Assembly: GCA_030603035.1 (NCBI GenBank)
Contig: JAUVYQ010000001.1
Coordinates: forward strand, 1 to 53,716
Direction: 5' to 3'
DNA length: 53,716 bases
From: Phycisphaerae bacterium
GTDB taxonomy: Bacteria > Planctomycetota > Phycisphaerae > Sedimentisphaerales > SG8-4
The translations under genes were made by a program, and so were the position numbers. Position 1 is the first letter of the stretch, and every line of letters begins with the position of its first letter. This document shows positions 44,610-52,306 of this stretch, in pieces. The notes under the pieces were generated by a model. The model was given only the letters and a program-made list of their open reading frames with translations. It did not search any database and was not told the DNA's origin.

Positions 44610-46130
44610 TTATACATTCTCTCCTGCTTTTGCCGCCGTAGAAACTTCTTCCCGTACGCCTGACTTCGGCAGAGTAAAGCAGAAATTGTTTCCTTGCCCG
44701 TCCCCACTTTCAACCCATATATATCCGCCATGCGTCTCTAGTAATTCTTTAGCTATCGGCAGGCCCAGAGCCAGGTCTTCTTCTTTGCCGTAACGCAGCT
44801 GTCTTCTAATCTGGTCAAGGCGATTAAAAATCCTGTCTATCTCGCTACTTTCGATACTCGAGCCGTCGTCTTGCACCTCCACGGCAATCTCACTGCCAAC
44901 ATCTTTTACTCGCACGCCAACATGACCGTTTGGTGGAACGGTCTTTATCGCATTGCTAACAAGATTAGTCAGTACCCGCACTATCTTGTCACGGTCTGCA
45001 TCGATAACCAGCTCGGAATCAGGCATAAAGCTTTTTAATTCAATATCTTTTTCAGCTGCAAGCGGTGATAGAGCTTCTATAACCTCTGAAACAACCGAGC
45101 GAAGACTAAACTCGGTCAGCTCCAATTTCATCTTGCCGGCGTCAATTTGTGAAATGTCAAGAAAGTCTCTAATAATCCCTCTGACTCTGTCGATATTCCT
45201 GTCAGCCAACCTCAGATTACTATGTAACTCCGAACTAATTTCCCCCAGAGTACCCCTCATAGTGTTGGAGATAATATTCTTGAACTCGGCTATCAGTGTC
45301 ATCAATTGATGGCAAACCGCAATAGCAAGCTCACTTTTTAGCTGATTTCGTCCCTCCAATTCCAGATTTTTGGCTCTAAGTTCATCCTCTACAAGAAGGC
45401 GTTCCGAAATGTCACGAGCCACTCCAACAACCGCGACTTCGTTCCCGTTTGAATCCTTAATGATTGACCTCGAAAGAGAAACCGGAAATACGCTGCCGTC
45501 TTTTCGTTTGTGGTAAAACCCAACTCCCCAGGCGCTTTTAATAATTTGGAAAACGCTTCTCGTACGCCCACTTTGAGGTTTTCCTATCCAGAGAATATTA
45601 CTGTCTTTTCCAATAATGTCTTCCTCCTTGTATCCGTAACTTTCATAGAATGCTCTGTTGACGAAGATAATCTTGTTCTCCATATCGGTAATATAGACAC
45701 TATCATCGGTGCTCATAATAGCACCTGACAGCAATTGCAATTCTTCTTCCGTCTTCTTGTGCTTAATGGCATTTTCGACTCTTATTGGAACAGTTTTGAG
45801 ATAGTTTCGGTCGTGGTCTTTTATCAGATAATCATAAGCCCCGGCCTTCCAGGCTTTGACAGCAATTTCCTCGTCACCGGCTCCGGTGACAAATATAATG
45901 GGAATATTCTTTACCAAGTCCAGAATATCAAATGCTGTGCCGTCTCCAAGTAAGTAGTCAGCGATTACAATATCAAACGTGTCTGAGCCCAATACGCTCT
46001 GAGCTTCTGAAACAGACCCCGCAATCGTGCAATCGTATGGAAGCTCTTTATCTTCCACTAACCGCTTAAAAGCCATTTGGTCAAGCTTATCGTCTTCAAC
46101 CAACAAAATTTTGTATCTTGTATTTCCCAT
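44610..46130 (-). CDS. REC-PAS-histidine kinase
   Basis: The ATG at 46130 (GGGGGAT 8 bases upstream) gives 506 residues; numbers below count from the in-frame ATG at 46145. An N-terminal receiver domain (about 10-130) has LLVEDD and Asp63 in IVIADYLLGDG; PAS (about 138-250) ends VARDISERL; HisKA has His279 in AVCHQLMTLIAEFKN, an unusual surrounding (normally SHELRTPL); HATPase has NLVSNAIK, DDGSS and the G2 box ALGLPIAKELLETHGG. No membrane segment. The protein has no DNA-binding output. The start lies just before the stop of the single-domain receiver gene (46135), so the two are coupled. Confidence 0.9.
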   Translation of the reverse strand: MGNTRYKILLVEDDKLDQMAFKRLVEDKELPYDCTIAGSVSEAQSVLGSDTFDIVIADYLLGDGTAFDILDLVKNIPIIFVTGAGDEEIAVKAWKAGAYDYLIKDHDRNYLKTVPIRVENAIKHKKTEEELQLLSGAIMSTDDSVYITDMENKIIFVNRAFYESYGYKEEDIIGKDSNILWIGKPQSGRTRSVFQIIKSAWGVGFYHKRKDGSVFPVSLSRSIIKDSNGNEVAVVGVARDISERLLVEDELRAKNLELEGRNQLKSELAIAVCHQLMTLIAEFKNIISNTMRGTLGEISSELHSNLRLADRNIDRVRGIIRDFLDISQIDAGKMKLELTEFSLRSVVSEVIEALSPLAAEKDIELKSFMPDSELVIDADRDKIVRVLTNLVSNAIKTVPPNGHVGVRVKDVGSEIAVEVQDDGSSIESSEIDRIFNRLDQIRRQLRYGKEEDLALGLPIAKELLETHGGYIWVESGDGQGNNFCFTLPKSGVREEVSTAAKAGENV

Positions 46131-46134
46131 AGTC

Positions 46135-46554
46135 TTATCCCCCATCTGGCAATTTACTTAAAGTCCAGTACAGGTCAATTGTCCTGACTGCCTCTACAAA
46201 CTTTTTATAATCGGTGGGCTTGACGATATAACCGGCGACACTGAGATTGAAGCTCTCAACTTTATCCTGCTCATCTTCGGATGTAGTTAAAACTATAACA
46301 GGAATCTTTTTCAACTCCTCGTTCCCTTTTGCGATTTTCAAGAATTCGATGCCATTCATCTTCGGCATATTCAAATCCAAAAGAATAACACATGGCTTTT
46401 TATTGCTCTCACTTCTTAAATACTCTAAAGCTTCTTCTCCGTTGTGTGTGTGGACTAATGGATTTGCAACCTTCAGATCCTTGAGCGCCCTTTTGACCGT
46501 CATCGCGTCAACACGGTCATCTTCAACCAACAATATTAACCTCGAGCTTTGCAT
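46135..46554 (-). CDS. Single-domain response regulator (Rcp1/CheY-like)
   Basis: A 139-residue receiver starting at 46554 (GGGGG upstream), with LLVEDDRVDAM, phospho-acceptor Asp60 in VILLDLNMPKMNG, VLTTSEDEQD and the Lys-Pro IVKPTDYKKF. The VEDDxxDxxxxxRAL start is the Rcp1 subtype commonly paired with PAS- or phytochrome-type kinases. Its start overlaps the last 32 bases of the large kinase gene, and it ends just before the next one, so it links two kinases in one operon. Confidence 0.92.
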   Translation of the reverse strand: MQSSRLILLVEDDRVDAMTVKRALKDLKVANPLVHTHNGEEALEYLRSESNKKPCVILLDLNMPKMNGIEFLKIAKGNEELKKIPVIVLTTSEDEQDKVESFNLSVAGYIVKPTDYKKFVEAVRTIDLYWTLSKLPDGG

Positions 46555-49318
46555 TTTTAACCCCCATTTCTTGACCTGGCAGCGTGAAGAAAAATGTACT
46601 TCCTTTGCCCGGTTTTGACTCCACCCAAATTTTACCACCATATAACTCCACGATTTTCTTTACTACGCTTAGGCCCACTCCAGTACTTTCAACTTCATCA
46701 CGCGGCGACAATGTCTGGAATATCCGGAAGATTCTTTCGAAGTGTTTTTCTTCAATCCCAGGGCCATTGTCGGCGACACTGAATTTCCAGAAGCCGTCCT
46801 CTTCAACACAGCCGACTTTTACCCGGCCTTTCGGCTTGTCCATATATTTGACAGCGTTGCTCAGCAGATTCTGGAAAACCTGCATAATCCGGGTTTGGCC
46901 GCACTCAACCACAGGCAGTTTGTCTTCGACCGTAATCGTGACGTTCTCCGGCGGTGCAATCACATCAATAATTTCAGGAACAAGCTCATTTAGATTCACC
47001 TGAACCTGTTTTTCTTTTTCACGTCCGACCCTCGAATATTCCAGAACACCATCAATCAGGTTGTGCATTCTGTCCACTCTGCTGGAAAGCAAACCCATTT
47101 GTTCTCTGCCTTCATCATCGAGCTTATCTGCATAATCGCTTCCTATCCAGTCAGCTAAGGTCCTGATTCCCCGCAGCGGCGCTTTCAAATCGTGCGAGAC
47201 AATATAGGCAAAATCCTTTAGTTCCTTATTGATACTTTCCACTTTTTCCAGCAGCTCTGCCTGTTTTTCTTCAGCCTGTTTGTGCTCGGTGATATCTCGC
47301 GCGACCGCTATTATATGCTCTCCATCCTCTTGACTTACGAGCTTCAGACTTGTCTCGACGAAAGATGTCGTCCCATCCTTGCGCTTATATCGGCCTTCCA
47401 AAACCATATACCCTTTTTTCCGGACTTGCCTTACGTGTTTGGTCCAGGCAGAATCATCCGGTATAACCTCCTCGATGTCTTTGACAGTCATATTGAGTAA
47501 TTCTTTTCGCGTATACCCAAGACTGGCACATGCTCTGTCATTCGCATCCAGAAAACGTCCCCATTGGGGCTCTACGATAAAAACCGCGTCGTTTGACTGG
47601 TCTATCAGATCTCGAAATAGTTGCAGTTTCTCTCCGGTCTTTTTGCGCTCTGCAACACTGCCCAGATGCTTGGCAACCGCATCTAACAAATCGCTCTCTT
47701 CTTTAAGGAATGGGCTTTGGCCGCTTTCTGGCTTCTCTCCGAGGTAGTAAACCTCAATATCCCCGGCTTTGTCGCCGTGTATCTTTATCTGGGCATACTG
47801 ACCCAATTCGCTTTTTTCGAAATTATCTGTCTTATACTGTACCCCTTCGAAAGTGATTCTTACGCAGGTAGCGTCAGGATACTGGTATGCCTTGCGAATG
47901 AGATGAACTGTTTTCTCAAATATCTGCTCAAGTGAAATCTCCGGCTGCTCAACAAGTTTTGAAAGACCAAACAGACAGTTAAGTTCCTTGATACGCTCCT
48001 CTAATGTCTTTTGTGCCAGCGTTCGCTGCTCAACTTCACCTTCGAGTTTCGCGTTCGCTGACGATAATTCTGCCGTACGCTCCTTAACTTTTTCTTCAAG
48101 CTGTTTATGAGATTCTTTTAGCTTTAATTGAGATTCTTTCAATTTGCTGGCCATATCGTTAAAAGATGCAGCCAATTCACCGATTTCATCATTTGATTTG
48201 GTCTCAATCTGGGTATCCAGATTCCCCTTGCCGATTGCAGTTGCAGCGTCTCTGAGTTTTGTAACAGGTTTGGAAATAGAAGTTGAGATGAAGAGACCCA
48301 GCAGGACAGCTAATATTGTCACCACCAGTGAGATTATTAGTATATGATTTCTTAGTCTAGCGGCAGGAGCAAATATTTCTTCTGCGTTGTATTCTATTAG
48401 TATAATCCAACCAAGTCCTTTGAAATCTTTGTAACCTTTTGAGTGTGCATAAGAATATAGTGCGTCCCCTCCACCAACGTGATGTGCCTTTGTTATGAAA
48501 TATCCTTTATTACCTGTTATTTCTTTAAAGTATTTTTTTTCGGATATGTTTTCGAAAGGTTCATGATATTTCGCGTAAATGACTTTACCGTCTTTGTTAA
48601 CTAAGTGAATTTCCTCATGCTCGTATTCTATAGCTGCCTCTACTTCTTTTATAATATTAATTACTTCTTCAATGTTTAGAACAACCTTAACTACCCCAAG
48701 AAAATTTTTATTGTCATCATCAATTCTTATTCCAACATCAGTAGAATAAACCTTCGCACTTCTATCATGTTCGACATCCCTGACATACAATCCTTCTTTC
48801 TTTGCCTTTTGCCACCATTCTTCATCATCTTGCCTGTAATCAGTTGTCTTTCCTGTTTGGCCGACATTAGCACCGTATTTATTTGTTACAAAAACTTCAG
48901 CAAAAACTCTAAAACCGTGTTTTTCTTCATAGAATTTCGCTCTTTTTCTTAATGCTTTTGATAGTTCATTACTAATTAAGTCCTTCATAAAAGGCGTTAC
49001 TGTTTCTTCCGGTGCAGCCGTCCATTCTTTGTCTTTTTCATCAATGTATTCCTGAATATCATCTGAATTTTCAAATTCCTGATTTGATTTTATAATAGTT
49101 TCTTGCAATGATGGGTCTTGAAAACTTTGAAACCTTTCAATTTTGTTGTAGAGGTTTCTATCTATTTTATCCAGGATTTCAGCGGCTAAGAATACAGAGC
49201 TTTCTCCAATAGATTTTCGTAACGCCTTTTGGCTTGTATTAACAGCAAGATGTCCGACAACCCAAATTAACAAGGCAAAGCTTGCAAATGCCAAAATCAA
49301 TTTTTGCTTTATTTTCAT
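46523..49318 (-). CDS. Membrane sensor histidine kinase with periplasmic Cache-like, HAMP, GAF-like and PAS domains
   Basis: A 931-residue protein. TM1 about 8-26, large external domain (30-320) with the dCache pattern KKYFKEITGNKGYF and a YSTDVGIRIDDD segment, TM2 about 325-347, HAMP (348-400), coiled coil, GAF-like region (about 450-555), PAS (565-677), HisKA with His709 in YIVSHDLKAPLRGI and HATPase with NLLSNAVKY, DNGPGI and STGVGLSVVKKIVELYGG. The motif set is complete. It shares an operon with an outer-membrane-type protein (49-base gap) and two receivers, likely a phosphorelay responding to something in the periplasm. Confidence 0.95.
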   Translation of the reverse strand: MKIKQKLILAFASFALLIWVVGHLAVNTSQKALRKSIGESSVFLAAEILDKIDRNLYNKIERFQSFQDPSLQETIIKSNQEFENSDDIQEYIDEKDKEWTAAPEETVTPFMKDLISNELSKALRKRAKFYEEKHGFRVFAEVFVTNKYGANVGQTGKTTDYRQDDEEWWQKAKKEGLYVRDVEHDRSAKVYSTDVGIRIDDDNKNFLGVVKVVLNIEEVINIIKEVEAAIEYEHEEIHLVNKDGKVIYAKYHEPFENISEKKYFKEITGNKGYFITKAHHVGGGDALYSYAHSKGYKDFKGLGWIILIEYNAEEIFAPAARLRNHILIISLVVTILAVLLGLFISTSISKPVTKLRDAATAIGKGNLDTQIETKSNDEIGELAASFNDMASKLKESQLKLKESHKQLEEKVKERTAELSSANAKLEGEVEQRTLAQKTLEERIKELNCLFGLSKLVEQPEISLEQIFEKTVHLIRKAYQYPDATCVRITFEGVQYKTDNFEKSELGQYAQIKIHGDKAGDIEVYYLGEKPESGQSPFLKEESDLLDAVAKHLGSVAERKKTGEKLQLFRDLIDQSNDAVFIVEPQWGRFLDANDRACASLGYTRKELLNMTVKDIEEVIPDDSAWTKHVRQVRKKGYMVLEGRYKRKDGTTSFVETSLKLVSQEDGEHIIAVARDITEHKQAEEKQAELLEKVESINKELKDFAYIVSHDLKAPLRGIRTLADWIGSDYADKLDDEGREQMGLLSSRVDRMHNLIDGVLEYSRVGREKEKQVQVNLNELVPEIIDVIAPPENVTITVEDKLPVVECGQTRIMQVFQNLLSNAVKYMDKPKGRVKVGCVEEDGFWKFSVADNGPGIEEKHFERIFRIFQTLSPRDEVESTGVGLSVVKKIVELYGGKIWVESKPGKGSTFFFTLPGQEMGVKNAKLEVNIVG

Positions 49319-49367
49319 TTTAGTCTTTCTGCGTTAATAGTGATTACCTTTTGCACGGGACGCACAG

Positions 49368-50159
49368 CTAAAACCTATACTTCATACTCAGCTTGCAATA
49401 TGTTACGTCACGCTTGCAGACCGAATCATCCATCGATATCTGATGGTAAACTCCCGGAACGAAGGAGAGATTGTCGGTAATCTTGAATTTCGTCGAGACA
49501 CCAAAAGTTGCATGTGACCAATCATGGTCCTTGCTTCCGCCACCAAGGCCATCTCTGTAGGCAACATCCGCGGACAAATGTAAAACCTGCTCTCTGGTTT
49601 CGGTCAAAAAGCCAGGTATGGTCAAGTTATAGCCAAGTCCGAAGAGATGGATCCAACCGGTAACATCTCGACGGCGGTACCCGCTTCCGGCTGGATACTC
49701 ATAATAAGCAACATATTTTGGAACGAGACTTCCTGGTAGAATCTCAGGCCAGGAAAAGGCGAACTTCCATTCCTGCGTAGTATTTGCTTTATTTCTGGCT
49801 AAGCCCGGATAGTGCTCATATTGCCAACTGACCTTGTATTTTGTAAGGTAAGCTTTATCTTCAAAGAAACGACCGCCGTAATATACCTTGTAATTAAACC
49901 TTTCTTTATTAACCCATCCGCTCGCAGTGGCCTCTTGGTGACCGACTGCCGCACCGAGCCCCGTACCCCAGAAGTCAAGGTCGATAGTCTTAAATAACGC
50001 ACCTTGTTGGCCGTAGCCCTCGCTACCTTTAGTCATCCACTTACTCATGTAAGTAAGATCAAACGTAACACGTAATTTGTGCTGTTCGGCTTGGGCGAGG
50101 CCCACCGCACTCAACAAAATTATGATAGTTAGCAAAACTCTTCTTCTATACATTTCCAA
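49368..50159 (-). CDS. Putative outer-membrane beta-barrel (TorF-like porin)
   Basis: A 263-residue protein with a signal peptide ending GLAQAEQ and alternating beta strands throughout: FDLTYMSKWMTKG, WGTGLGAAVGHQ, YKVYYGGRFFEDK, and a final strand ending MKYRF, with the C-terminal Phe typical of outer-membrane proteins. The pattern fits TorF/Gcw_chp-type putative porins. It is the first gene of the kinase operon. A weak GGGAATTGG site precedes the ATG. Confidence 0.7.
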   Translation of the reverse strand: MEMYRRRVLLTIIILLSAVGLAQAEQHKLRVTFDLTYMSKWMTKGSEGYGQQGALFKTIDLDFWGTGLGAAVGHQEATASGWVNKERFNYKVYYGGRFFEDKAYLTKYKVSWQYEHYPGLARNKANTTQEWKFAFSWPEILPGSLVPKYVAYYEYPAGSGYRRRDVTGWIHLFGLGYNLTIPGFLTETREQVLHLSADVAYRDGLGGGSKDHDWSHATFGVSTKFKITDNLSFVPGVYHQISMDDSVCKRDVTYCKLSMKYRF

Positions 50160-50858
50160 TTCCCTTTCGCTTAAGTTGCCACTCCCTATGAATCACCAAA
50201 CTTAGAAACCGAAGTTTTCCAAAAATCCTATACCGCTGAGGAATAGTGCTGGCTGCCCTTCACAGCTTAGATGTAACAGGAGGCCTTACCGTTTCCGGGC
50301 AGCGGCACTAATCCGTTAGCAATTAAGAACCGTTAATTACCAGGTCATCTATTATTGTCCCTAAAGAGCGACGGACAAAATAAGACCTGTCAGCAAATCA
50401 ACACCTGTTACATTCCAATTATCGTTACCTGCCAGACGTTCGTTCTAATTAGTCGGCGTTTTGGGGACAGCAAATACCCAAGGCAACCCTGGTTTTGGTG
50501 TTCGAAAAACCTGGTGTTACAATAGAAGCAAGCAAAAGCATATCTGTTGTCCACAGTCTCTTAAGCTGGATATGCACCAACTTAATTGGCGTGATTAATC
50601 ATCGTGTTAATGATTCGCAGTATCAAAGGCCGGAAACAGACACGCAAAAAAGGACCCCTCTGAGGGGATGAAAGCAGCAAGTAATTCGGACTCACCGTGG
50701 ACGGCTCTACCCACACCCCTGCGCTTGGCGAAAATTAGGCGCAAAAACCATTTATGTACGACGCTTGGTGGCGGTGTGTTGTGAGTATGCACCCACTATA
50801 GAACTATTATTTTGCGCAGAAAAACGCTGGTGAGAGCCGGTAGGACAAGCATTTATGA
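50160..50858. other. Long leader/non-coding region with unexplained structures
   Basis: About 700 bases without a gene. On the minus strand it is the leader of the porin/kinase operon. It contains ACAGGAGGCCTTACCG (50276), a CAGGTC…GACCTG inverted pair (50341/50386), the CTGGTTTT…AAAACCTGG hairpin (about 50490), CGTGATTAATCATCG (50590) and a GACCCCTCTGAGGGGAT hairpin (about 50652). No known riboswitch class was recognised by eye. Confidence 0.5.
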
Positions 50859-50908
50859 CCAGAGCGACTGCTTTACACGCAGGAGATCGTTGGTTTGAAT
50901 CCTGTCAC
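50859..50908 (+). pseudogene. tRNA-Val-like 3' fragment (TAC anticodon)
   Basis: CCAGAGCGACTGCTTTACACGC AGGAGATCG… matches the D-stem end, anticodon arm (loop TTTACAC) and variable region of tRNA-Val, then GGTTTGAATCC as a T-loop. The 5' half and acceptor stem are not present. It is immediately upstream of the integrase remnant and may be an old attachment-site scar. Confidence 0.6.
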
Positions 50909-50939
50909 TTGAATTCTTATTTTGGGTTCTTCTTCCTCA

Positions 50940-51101
50940 GTCAACTGGGCTCAGCAGCTGCCGATTCAGGTGGTTCAAACTCTTGCCGGGCACGCTGATA
51001 TAAAAACAACAAGGAAATATTACTTGGCAGTAAGGCCCGAAGACTTTGCCTCGGCAAGCGAAGCACTGAAGCTTGTTTTGGTCAAATCTCAATCCGATTG
51101 A
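50940..51101 (+). pseudogene. C-terminal fragment of a tyrosine recombinase
   Basis: The frame to TGA at 51099-51101 reads NWAQQLPIQVVQTLAGHADI then KTTRKYYLAV. These are the last two catalytic boxes of phage-type integrases (GH and the TTxxYY nucleophile Tyr). The segment with the RxxH-box and everything before is missing, and a stop lies at 50910. It is a remnant of the integrase that would be expected next to a tRNA-integrated element. Confidence 0.85.
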
Positions 51102-51153
51102 CACAAATTTGACGCAAATCGCGGTCTTTTTGGCATTTTTGCCACAAAAGAAC

Positions 51154-51182
51154 TTGACGCATGACTACGAAGTTGTTAATAT
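51154..51182 (+). promoter_or_regulatory. Promoter of the intact tRNA-Asp
   Basis: TTGACG (51154-51159), 17 bases, TAATAT (51177-51182), about 20 bases before the tRNA. It differs in sequence from the promoter before the left fragment, so the two tRNA copies have separate upstream regions. Confidence 0.7.
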
Positions 51183-51202
51183 TAAAGCACTTAAAAAAAC
51201 CT

Positions 51203-51276
51203 GGGGCCGTAGCTCAATTGGTTAGAGCATCGGACTGTCGATCCGAAGGTTGAGGGTTCGAGTCCCTTCGGCCTCG
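51203..51276 (+). tRNA. tRNA-Asp (GTC)
   Basis: A complete 74-nt cloverleaf: 7-bp acceptor stem GGGGCCG/CGGCCTC with one G-T pair, D-arm GCTC/GAGC, anticodon stem TCGGA/TCCGA with loop CTGTCGA (anticodon GTC), T-arm GAGGG/CCCTT with loop TTCGAGT, discriminator G73, as expected for Asp. CCA is not encoded. Confidence 0.97.
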
Positions 51277-51283
51277 TTGTTAT

Positions 51284-51318
51284 AAATCCCTATAGGCATT
51301 AGGCTTATAGGGATTTTT
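51284..51318 (+). terminator. Terminator after tRNA-Asp
   Basis: AAATCCCTATA…TATAGGGATTTTT, an 11-bp stem with T tail right after the tRNA. Confidence 0.9.
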
Positions 51319-51413
51319 CCATGCTCTCAAAAAGGGGCAAAATAGGCGGTGAATATATACTGGCACCCTGAAAGTGGGAGAGGCCGAATAGGCCAGGGAT
51401 TATAATCAAAGAT

Positions 51414-51452
51414 GTGTAACGGAAGTAACCCGTAGGGTTGCTGGAGTTACAC
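51414..51452 (+). promoter_or_regulatory. Two-tier hairpin upstream of the HTH gene
   Basis: GTGTAAC (51414-51420) pairs with GTTACAC (51446-51452), and AACCC pairs with GGGTT inside. It sits about 30 bases before the start at 51483 and could be a leader structure or an insertion-element end. Confidence 0.5.
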
Positions 51453-51482
51453 GTCGGCAGATTGCGGAAAGGAGTCTCACGG

Positions 51483-51758
51483 ATGGCCAGAGCATCGAAA
51501 TTTACTGATGAACAGATGTTGGAAATTGCGTTGGATATGTTGTCTGGAAAGATGTCTGTATCGGAGGTTTGTCGAAAATGGGATATCGGTGGTACCTACG
51601 CCTATAAACTCAAAGACAGGGCAATGGAATTGCTTAGAAATGGCATAGGTAAGCCAGCTGGCAGGCCTTCTGGTGAAGTAGAGCGGCTGCGTATAGTACC
51701 CTCGCTGCCGCTTAAATGTGTCTTGCTTTTAAGGGGCCACTACGGTGGGCTTCACTAA
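51483..51758 (+). pseudogene. Truncated helix-turn-helix transposase-like gene
   Basis: The ATG at 51483 (GGAG 9 bases upstream) gives MARASKFTDEQMLEIALDML, SEVCRKWDIGGTYAYKLKD and GRPSGEVERL, the HTH of small insertion-element proteins (IS3 OrfA-like). After about residue 70 the sequence no longer looks like the family and ends early, with no second orf downstream. Probably a degraded insertion-sequence fragment. Confidence 0.6.
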
Positions 51759-51840
51759 CGCCCTCGTTTGCCCGTTTGAACCGGTTTGGTTAGACGGCCT
51801 TAGATTAATAGCACTTTGAGCTAACAGGAGCTAACAGGAA

Positions 51841-52074
51841 ATGAGCCAAAGATTGCGAAAGATAAAAATCCGTGGACTGCGAATTGTGGTAACGCTGGGC
51901 CTTTTTCTGGTCTGGCTGGTCACGGTAGTCGCGCTGCCTGTCTATGCCAGCAAGCAGCCCGTTGAAGGAAAGGTCCGGAAGGTGGTATTGCTTTACACCC
52001 CCGCGCCGGGTCATCATCCAAATAAGGCAAGCTGTCAGTTGTTCAAGCACTGTCTCGAGAACTCACCGAATTGA
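51841..52074 (+). pseudogene. N-terminal fragment of a ThuA-like exported protein
   Basis: 77 codons with a signal-anchor-like start (LRIVVTLGLFLVWLVTVVAL, cleavage near VYA) and KVVLLYTPAPGHHPNKASCQ followed by LFKHCLENSPN, resembling the N-terminus of trehalose-utilisation (ThuA)/GATase-like proteins. It stops at once where the next fragment begins. AGGA precedes the ATG. Family call is tentative. Confidence 0.45.
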
Positions 52075-52242
52075 AGAGGCGATCATACCAAAACCAATCA
52101 GAGACCAAGGCAGCCTGCCGGCGGTAATAAAGTAATCACGAGCAGATTCTTTTTTCTTCCTGCCCACAAAGAACCCGATAGAAGCTACCGCTATAAAATA
52201 GGCAATAAAAATGCTGGTGTCAAAGATTCCTATTCTTTCCAT
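52063..52242 (-). pseudogene. N-terminal fragment of a sodium:solute symporter
   Basis: Minus-strand frame MERIGIFDTSIFIAYFIAVA… then GFFVGRKKKESARDYFITAG and RLPWSLIGFGMIASSI: the first membrane segments of SSS-family transporters (usual about 500 residues), ending with TGA at 52063-52065. It lies 64 bases after the URO-D-like gene, on the same strand, and was probably its operon partner before truncation. Confidence 0.75.
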
Positions 52243-52306
52243 CGATTATTCCTTGCGTACAAAAAGAACGAAATAAAAATACTGGTCGGTTTGAGTTACT
52301 GAAATA

